This document shows, in pieces, positions 55,483 to 64,000 of a stretch of 64,000 bases of DNA; the first letter of the stretch is position 1; every line of letters starts with the position of its first letter. The DNA lies in NCBI RefSeq assembly GCF_949628215.1, contig NC_134276.1, positions 12,613,690 to 12,677,689 of the forward strand, in the 5' to 3' direction. A program made the position numbers and the translations under genes. The stretch comes from Phalacrocorax aristotelis (taxonomy: Eukaryota; Chordata; Aves; Suliformes; Phalacrocoracidae). The notes under the pieces were generated by a model. That model was not told where the DNA came from. It saw only the letters and a program-made list of their open reading frames with translations, and ran no database searches.

Positions 55483-58400
55483 GAAGGAAACAAAGCTTCC
55501 TTCCCTGTGCACCCAAACGTAACACTGGAGTTTGTGTGCTTCCCAAGAAATGCCCTCAGGACAGGAGATCTTGTGATCATCAAGATGACTCAAAATCTCA
55601 CGAGCACAGCAGAAGAGCATTTTCTATGTTTTAACAGCATCAGATATCAAGGGCAAAAGTTAGAGTGGAAAACTTCAGCAGTTTAAGCCGGGACTTGTTT
55701 TATCTGTACCTTCGCCCACTTCCACCTTCAGATTTAGTCCAAGTCTGACATACTGAGACAGACCAATATTATCTAGTTTGGGGAACATAGCCTTCAGCCA
55801 CTAAATTGGCAAAACTACATCGAGTTAATCTGCCTCATCACGAGCCAGGGCAGCAACGCTGCTGAAGCAGCATGGCATATCCTTTAATCTGCCGCCTCCC
55901 ATGCAGAGGGCTGCCTTGTCCTGCCCGAGCACAGCCCATCTAACCAAGCCTGGTTTCGCTCTGCCAGCAGGGTCCCAGGTGCTTTGGAGGCTGCACGCTC
56001 AGCGTGGGTAAGGGCAGCAGCCGTGGTCACACATGTGGTCTCTGTCCTCCTACGGAGAGACCATATCAACTTCCCCCATTTGATCCATGGAGTAAACCAC
56101 TGCCAACAGGTAGAACGAACGTTTGATAGAAAGTAGAGATAAAACAGCAGCTGCTTTGACAGGCCTGAATTAATACCTAAATTAACTACTGATAGCACAG
56201 CCTCTTTACAATACAGTAATTGAATGGTTAAATACTTCAATTCATAAATGCAGACACATTTGATTTATTGGGCATACTGCCAATCAGAGAGGCATAACTG
56301 GTGGATATTAAAAAAAAAAAGAAGAGAGAGAAAGACCCCTCGGGTTATGTAAATCCGTCATGCATCTCTGGCAAAACTGCCTCCCAAGAATGCTCTACCG
56401 AATTTTTAATAGCAGTATTGTCTGAAAATACATGCCTTGGAAGCAAGCCAAATTGAACAGTATTCATCCATACGGTAAATGCATAATGGCATCCTTCTAC
56501 TGTGGGCTTAGTGTTTTGGTTTTTTTTTAAAGTCGTTCAAAGATGCTAAATGTTCAAAATATTAATGTGAGAGCAGTACACAACAAAATACTCCAACAAT
56601 ATATTTTAACGAAAACCTTTAACGGACCCCATTGCAATTAATGCTGGAACATCCTCAAGTGTTACAGTATTCCAGCAGAGATGACGCTCCCTGAGGGTTT
56701 GTAGGAAGGAAGATGCACTTAACTGCAGGTTACTATAAAAGCAGACTGGGAGAATCGTTTAACCAGGGACTGGCATCAAGGCTGCATTCTCTCACCTCTC
56801 CTCTTTGGCACTGCCACTGCATTCATTATGACAAAGAGCACAGACAGACACAATTCAGGCGCAGTGTGCCTTAAAACATTATCATTTAGATTTTTACCAA
56901 GGGTGAGACTCTTAAGATTACGCCTGCACTGCAGTCACTAGCGGAACTGCAGCTCTTCTAGAATTATTTAAAGCTAGCTTTAAAGAAGTCCTTGGTTAAC
57001 AGTTCCTAAGTCAGGCAGGTGCATGGAGCTCAGCTGCACAACCTGCTTGAGAAATCAGACAAACGTTAATTCAGCCACTGCTGAATTTTCAGTTGAAATG
57101 ATGAAGCTAGACAATTCAGACTGAATGGTATCATAAAGAGATCTGCTCACAGCAAGTCGAGTCCTACCTTTGCACTTTAATGGAAAAAATAACAATATCC
57201 TCCTTTGATTAGCATCTCCATCCCACCACAGTTGCAGGGGAGCAAGCTGGGCTCTGACCTCTGCATCAGCTCGCTAAGACTGTTTTCTTCCTAGCGTCAA
57301 CTGCTGGCATGATAAGCTATCAGAAGCAACAAGGCTGCACTGGTGTCCTGGTCAGGCAAGGTGTTTTGCTGCTGAGGTGTTAGTCAGGCAATGTTCGTGA
57401 CTATTGTCAGACACTACATGTTTACTAACTACCAAACAACTGAAAAATCTTCACTAGCAAAGTGTGGAAATCCATCAGAGAGTTTAACTCAAGAAGGGAA
57501 AAGCTGAGGATCTTTCCAATGTGAAAATCTGTAGCTACGAGCTCTCAACCCATACGGCCTTGCTTCCCAGGCACCTTCACTACTTTTCACCAAATATTTC
57601 AGCACACAATGACACCGCTTGGTTACAGCTCTTGCTTCTTTTATCTGTTCTCTTAAAATGCACGAGGCAACGTACTCTGCCTGCTCCCCTGTTCAGCCAA
57701 CTGGTGATAGCCATCGAACCAGGATGTTTAAGTGGCAAGTTTGATTTTAAGCAGAAGAGCAGTGCATCTGCCACATAGGAATATTTCACTACCTAGAGCT
57801 TATCACAGGTGCTTCTTCACTGCCTCTCAAGGAAAAAGTAAAATGACAGAGGCCCCACACTCCAGAAATAAACTCACCACGTGTCCCCGCCAACACTCCC
57901 TCTTGATAAGTCTGTGTCCATGTAGTGTTTTCAGCTCAGTAAAAACTACTACTGAGCAAGTAAATAGCGTCCCCGAATACACTGCTACCGAAACACGCTC
58001 CCTACCACCTTTCACTTACCAGGTACTATATAAAACCAAATTCTATTCTGAGACATAGGAAAGTCAAGCAGATGGCAGAAGCATGGGTTTTCAAACTGCT
58101 TTTCCCACACATTTTATGTACAAAATGATCATAGCAATTACTTTAAATCTGTGTGCAGGAACTATCTTAAGAGTCATGGAAGTAACTTGCCAAATTCAGA
58201 AAAACAAATCCTCTCACTCAGATAAAAGGGAAATGTGCTCAGCTCAGTACTGGAGCCTCCCCAGCTAGCTCTCTGCCATCTTTTTCACATAGGATTGTGA
58301 AACACAGTAGCTTGAGTCTTGGAAAGTTACTCTGAACTGCTGAGCTTGCTGTCACAAGCATGTCAAGATATTTTAATTGATTGCCTCCTGGCTGTCACAG

Positions 58401-59474
58401 TCCATGCATAGTGTGCTTTTACCACCTCCAATAAAAGGATTAGGAACCAACCAGCAGGTGACAAGTTCAAGCAGAGGTACTTAACCTTTTCCACAATGCG
58501 CAACTAAGCTGTGGAAATCCTTGCCGTAAGATGCTGCGGACACCTGAAGTCAGCATGCGTTTAAAAGCGAATTGTTCGAGCTCATGGCAGAGAAATGCAA
58601 GAATGGTTATTAAATATGGAGAAACCACCTCCAGCTCAGGAAGTTTTCAAGTTGCAGATACTTGGAGATGGGGAGACAGTGCCAATGGAGTGTCACAATG
58701 AACCTGCCGTTTTGTGTCCTCTGTCTTAGATCCCTTCCCTTGGCCGCTGACAGAGACAGGACACAGAGTTTCAATCTGACCCACTATACCTGCACTAATG
58801 CTATTATATACCTGCAGCAGATTGGGTCGAGAATACTATTTATTCTATAAATAGCATTTTAAAAATGAAATATGTTTTCTAATATAGATAGGAATTGGCG
58901 TCACTCCAACAAAGAGACATTTCAACTAAACTGGACCGTTGCAGGCACAAGCATTGTGCTAATCCAGTCTAGAAGATGCAGCCCACATTATGGAGCTCCT
59001 TAGTGAGCACATTCCTACACTGTCTGTTAAGTACAGGTAGTATCATATAATTTACTTCATAATCCTGAGTATATTACACTTCAATTATTTAGTAACACTA
59101 TTTTTAGGAAGCAAAAGTTATTTTTTTCCCCTTTTCTGAATGTGCTTAATCAGAAGTTGTATCAATTTAGGTCTGCAAAAGGGTAAGAAAAAAAACCCTG
59201 AAGAATTAAAACATGAAGACAATATAAATTTGTACCCTCCCTACTCACTTGATGGGCAGATGATGTTTGTTTAGATTGATGGTATCTACCTGGAAGAATA
59301 TAAGCAGACGTTGGCTATCCTCCCTCACCATGGAGAACTTTCGCTAAGCTGATCACATTAGAATTCAAGCCGACATAAAAATATTAAAACATGAGGCTGG
59401 CTTAAGGTTTCTAGTTTACAGCAAACAGAACTTGTGTCCAGTGTTCCTTAAATTTTTAAGTTTTGAAAAGCTTT

Positions 59475-59489
59475 AAAAAAAAAAAAAAA
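59475..59489 (+). repeat. Poly(A) tract, 15 nt
   Basis: Fifteen consecutive A in SESN3 intron 1, without a recognisable element next to it. Confidence 0.9.
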
Positions 59490-60245
59490 GAGAAGTCCCT
59501 TTGGCACAAGTTTCTCAGATGAATGCTCATGTACAACTGATGACCACTGAGCATCTTTGCTACAGTTCAGATAACGTAAGGAACACTGATGCTGTTCTCA
59601 CAGCTCCACCTGGAAACGGATAGTCCCTCTGGATGTCCAAACGGAGCAATGTCCTGCTTTAAGAGAAGCATCTTTTTTTGCCATCTTTCTTTGGTCGATG
59701 ACTCAAACAGAAAGAACGTGCCAGACGAAAAAGAAAATCTCCCTGACTAATGTGCTTTACCTCTAGCCTAAAGGTACAATTTCCAAGAGCAAGCGCCTTG
59801 CTGTCTAAGCCAGGAGTTTAAGCCTTTTTTGATTAGTTGACTCGTAAGCATTTTTCAGAAGGAGGTGGTATCTACACCATGCATATGAGTTTACTAAAGT
59901 AAGTTTTCTTACAGTCTCCTTGAAAGAAGTCCAGAGAAATCTTATGGGTACTAGGGCCACAGATGGAAAACCACAGGTGAGCCCTTTTGATTCTTCACCT
60001 GATAGGAAATCCTAAAATAGTCACCAATTAGGGCAAATTATTTCTCCAAGCAGTCTTGTTTGCAAAGGCTGAAAATTGTTTTACAATGAGCAAGGAGCTG
60101 ACACACTAACCGGTTTACGTTTGATTAATCTGGGAGAGGTTTGGGCAAGAGACTGACAGAGGAAAGGATTCATCTCAGTAGCACATCCAAAAGCCACCGA
60201 CTTGCTGGAACAACCACATGCTTGCAGTCAGGCACTTTCTTCCTC

Positions 60246-60262
60246 TTTTTTTTTTTTTTTTT
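60246..60262 (+). repeat. Poly(T) tract, 17 nt
   Basis: Seventeen consecutive T in SESN3 intron 1, after a pyrimidine-rich lead-in (CTTTCTTCCTC). No element recognised. Confidence 0.9.
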
Positions 60263-63200
60263 AAGAACATTTTGCCTCTTAAGCTACATCCTACCAAAGT
60301 GAGTCATTACTGAGACACAATCTCCAAAATAGACTGACTTAACATGGCTGAGCTGATGGCAGCAAAGGCCTATGGTACAAATGTGTTTTCCTGACAGAGC
60401 TTAAATTTGATTATGATTTTCAAAAATTAAGACTCGTAACTATTATAGAAGATTTATTGCATGTAAATACAGAGACATGTCCAGAGACAGATCAGTTATT
60501 CCTATGCTCTTCAGCCATCCAGGCCATCAGACTGGCAGAACTTCAGATTTACCTCCAACCTCAGAACTAACACGCGCTACCACCTCCTCAGATCACTGTC
60601 TGTGCTTTTACTAAAAGGACTTTTGGCTACATTTTAGTGACTTAATGACTGTACAAAAAAATCACCAGCAAGTACTACAGAAATAATAAAACCACTTATT
60701 TTATACCCTGCTGGAATAATGTCTTCTGTAGCCATGGAAGACTGGTTAACATGCATCGCCTAATGAGACCCTCCATTGTGTTCCAGCCTACTTGCCCTTT
60801 TTCTGAATGAAGTCACCAAACCCAAACGAAGACCTTTGTACCACAGGAAGCCCACCTCCTAAGAGGCATGTTCACAGCCTTATTCGCACCCAGCTTAGCT
60901 CTATATGGACAGAAGTTAGACCATGCAATGGGTATTCCAACTCTTCTGGAAAACAAGAACTGATGCCACAGACCTACCTTCTCAAACAAGACACATTACT
61001 CATGGTGGATGGCTGCACACTGCCTCTAAGTATTCATGAAGCACAGCTTAACCCAAAGGAGTGTCCCATACACAACAGCAACAGCTCCGGATAGTCAAAC
61101 TGCTTTTGCTTGTACTGCAAGTTTCTGTTGGATAAATAGGTCAAGTAACTACAGCTTTATCTAATTCCTTTTGCGCAAGTGGCCTAAAGAGCAGGGGCAC
61201 AGAGGGAGACCTTCCGTCCACCTCCACTCCCGTTTTGCTTTTCTAAGCCATGTGTGAAAGATGGCTCCAAGTATACCCTCACTTGGTACAGACTGCTCTC
61301 TTTCCACTCGTCCTGTGTACAGGCTTAACAAGCACCAAGCTCCATCTTCCCTGAAGAGCTATGACACCAGCTGCAAGCTCTTTCAGCCTTTAATTACACT
61401 ACAGTTGACCTTTTCAATCAACACACCTTTTCTTCTAACTACTTGTGAAGCACCAGCGTTGAAGCAAGACAACAAGTTTTTAATTACTGAAATAAAAGTC
61501 ACTTATCTCAAAGCAGGTTCTACCTGCATGATCCCTGATGTTACTGCCTCACCCAATCTTTCCCCAGTATCGCAAAACTTAAACTATTAATGTAATTGAA
61601 CAGTTTGTTTGGGTTTTCCGGAAGGAATAGAGACAGAAAACATTTCTGGAGTCTCCTGAAGTATTAATGCAATATAAACTTGTTCGAGTTCTTCTGATTC
61701 AACACTTCTACTGTATTTGTTGAAATGTGGCAACTGCAAAACATAAAAATATTAAATATGGTGGACAAACAGAATAAAAACCCAAAAACGACAAGGAAGG
61801 AGGCTAAAGTCTATATCTGATTCCAGTTCAGATGCACTAGAGCTTATCTTCCATGTTTCAGTGGAAGAAGCCAACCAGTCAAAATGAACTGTTGACCAGT
61901 GGACACCACGCACCTGAAGTGCTTTTTTAATGTATTTCCTACCACTAGGGACTGAGGTTTCCACCACAGGACATTAACAAAGAGTCCTGATTTAGAGTTT
62001 TCTGGCAGTAGTGCTCTTGAGTGAAAACTGCCGCAACAGAGTTAAAGAGGACTTAAAATACAGGTACTAGAACAGCTGCCACAGCACCCAACGGGTGTTT
62101 CAAGCAGCCTTTGGAGGAAACAGAACAAGCCAGCTCAAAACAGGGAGAGAATGGTGATGCTTTAACTTTAAATTTTCATTTATAGTGTGCTGTTATCAAC
62201 TTATTACTACACAAGAACAGTGACAACTTCTGAGCTTTAACAGCATGCTTCTACCTCATATACACTTCATGCTATGTATAACGTATGTGTGCAACTACTC
62301 TGAAGTCCAGATCACAGAGTTAGTAGTATGAGTGCTTCCACATAAACAGTTGCCTTCATTTTCTAACTCTAAGCTAGTTATTGCAGCAAGGCAATGAGCG
62401 CTCAGTGGAATAATCAAACCCTGACGCCGCTTTCCAGGGAGGGTCAAGGTTCACTCTGCCCGCTGAACAGCCAGTCGGTATTTGCAGGCACGCAGCACAG
62501 TTGATTTCAAGACACAAAACATATTGTAGTAAAGCAACATTTCAAGTGTTCTTCCATGCTGGATGAGATCCAACGGGTGTCAGGTAGAATATTTAGACAG
62601 CATGTAGGCGCTCCATTTCACTAGGGGTCTAATCAAATTTCTAAATGCTAGAAGAAATTACTATTTCCACACCTCTAATCAGCAATGAGGGTGCTTTACT
62701 GAGAAGAATGTCAATCAACTCACTGGGAATATTTTTTATTTTTTCAGTTTATAGGGATAATTACATCAAAACAGATTTAGAACCATATGGCCAAAACCCC
62801 TCCAGATACATTTAGCCAATAATGCAACTATATTCCCTTCACCACATGCTAAAGCAGGAGATATTAAACATATTTACAAGCGCATGCTACTAAATTAGGT
62901 TCAACGCTGTTAAAATACTGTCTTATTACATAATTTTTAACTGCACTATTCATACAGAGGAGAGAACATATGCTGGCTTTCAATTGTTTTGTTGGTATCA
63001 GCCAGAGCAAATCTAATGCACTAACAAACAGCCCAGAGACAGATAAAAGATGATTTTGAGTAAGCCGGTCTGTACTGCTCTAAGATGGCTTACACCAAGA
63101 CAGCTAGTATTCCTTCACTATCATCAACATAACTCTGTTTTACTGAGGTTGTGTGGAATTGCTCAGAAGCACAAACTCTTAACTCCCAAGTAACCTACAA

Positions 63201-64000
63201 GTCACAGTTAATGCTCATTTTTGTGTGAAAACGTTAAGTGAGGAGTCATCCTTGCAACCTTTCCTCCCTTCTAAAGAAGAATTTAATTGATCCTTTACAG
63301 TATCAACTGACTCTAAAACAATTTACAATTCTCTCTAGTTTCATGTGAAAACTAAGTTCAAATTTAATACACTTCAAAACAGATATACAATTATGCATTT
63401 TGATTCCAAAGTACAGCAATTGAGACATACTGGTTGTATTTATGAGTTTATTACTCATTCTGAATAGATGAAAATCTGATTCTAAAGTCACCTTTCACTT
63501 TTTTTCCAAATGCCTTCTGCACTTTATGAGATAGTAGAGACCTATGGCTCCACATAATTCTCAAGAATGAGATTTCTCCTGGCTTTCATACATATTAACC
63601 TAACATTTGTGTACATTGGAAGACTTAAACCACAACCCAGAGGGTGGTCCACACACTGATCACACAATATGGAGCAAGTCCATGAGGAATTTATTTCTTG
63701 TGTGATGCAGGCTTACCCCTTCAGTTCCAGTCTACTCAGAACACATGATGCCAGGAATACTTCATATTCCTCTCCATTATTATTATTTTTTCCCACCTGA
63801 TCCCCTGAGGAAGGGGGCTGCAGGTAGCCTCACACTGTTACCAAGTTCACTAGGTTGGGTGCTGAGCTCGGAGTCCATTAGAAATCCATTGCTGGTCTAA
63901 CAAAACAAGATACTGACCTTGTTAGAAATACGAGAGAGTCATTAACAAGAAAAAAAATAGGTGTTTATTAGGAGGTTACATCTGTTTATTTATCCTACTC

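Larger units (their letters stand above)
45939..64000 (-). other. SESN3: SESN3 intron 1 (continues off the right edge)
   Basis: At least 18 kb of intron. I looked for the first exon, which should be GC-rich and encode a LLCTNCRKVL-type segment, and found neither the exon nor a CpG island, so both are presumed beyond 64,000. Contents: a CR1 on the - strand (46,478-47,090), an older CR1-like piece (47,280-47,600), a G-rich run (50,516-50,534), a CR1 with reverse-transcriptase reading frame on the + strand (51,975-53,506), and A/T tracts at 55,456, 59,475 and 60,246. From 53,507 to 64,000 it is otherwise AT-rich without recognisable genes. Confidence 0.75.
53507..64000. other. Right-hand part of SESN3 intron 1
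   Basis: AT-rich, low in CpG, with only short open frames (up to about 118 codons) and no known similarity. It contains A or T tracts at 55,456-55,482, 59,475-59,489 and 60,246-60,262. No RNA gene or CpG island is seen. Confidence 0.6.

Noticed and set aside
45939-64000. Search for SESN3 coding exon 1 and its CpG island
   Set aside because: No GC-rich segment and no frame ending in a sestrin N-terminal motif followed by a donor were found, so the exon is taken to lie beyond the right edge.
1-64000. CRISPR arrays, bacterial defence systems, operons, tRNA or rRNA genes
   Set aside because: The window is vertebrate nuclear DNA. I saw no regularly spaced repeats, no cloverleaf-type tRNA sequence with A and B boxes, and no rRNA segments.

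Overview
This is a stretch of vertebrate nuclear DNA, almost certainly from a bird. The genes have introns with GT-AG junctions and lie far apart. The dominant interspersed repeats are CR1 LINEs ending in the (ATTCTGTG)n tail typical of birds and other reptiles. The two recognisable genes are next to each other as they are on human 11q21 (ENDOD1-SESN3). The species cannot be named from the sequence alone.

Layout. Positions 1-5,900 hold no gene I can support, only relics of an LTR, a MIR-like SINE and other old repeats. A CpG-enriched promoter-like stretch (about 5,940-6,262) leads into ENDOD1 on the + strand. ENDOD1 has two coding exons (6,263-6,556 and 12,969-14,102) that join in phase into a 475-residue protein: signal peptide, DNA/RNA non-specific endonuclease-type domain, hydrophobic C-terminal third. 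Its 3' UTR probably runs to a polyadenylation signal near 17,766. From there to about 25,000 is intergenic DNA with GC-rich blocks, a CR1 tail fragment and a probable solo LTR.

From about 25,000 to beyond the right edge lies SESN3 (sestrin 3) on the - strand, convergent with ENDOD1. Nine coding exons (45,938 down to 32,958) join in phase into 456 residues, everything except the first coding exon. That exon and the promoter must lie beyond 64,000. Downstream of the stop at 32,958 is a long AT-rich region that I interpret as a 3' UTR of up to about 8 kb. The region from 45,939 to 64,000 is intron 1. It carries two CR1 copies in opposite orientation, one with a long reverse-transcriptase reading frame, plus an older CR1-like relic and A- or G-rich tracts.

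Function. ENDOD1 is a secretory-pathway or membrane-associated protein of the non-specific nuclease family, and its usual catalytic histidine is replaced by leucine here. SESN3 is a stress- and leucine-responsive regulator of the GATOR2-mTORC1 axis; its leucine-pocket, DD-motif and peroxidase-like residues are all present. The two genes are neighbours by conserved synteny, and nothing in the sequence suggests they form one pathway. I found no bacterial-type system, CRISPR array or novel gene cluster. The unusual points are the altered nuclease motif, a shortened SESN3 exon 7, a hairpin-forming ancient repeat in the probable SESN3 3' UTR, and an inverted pair of CR1 elements in SESN3 intron 1.
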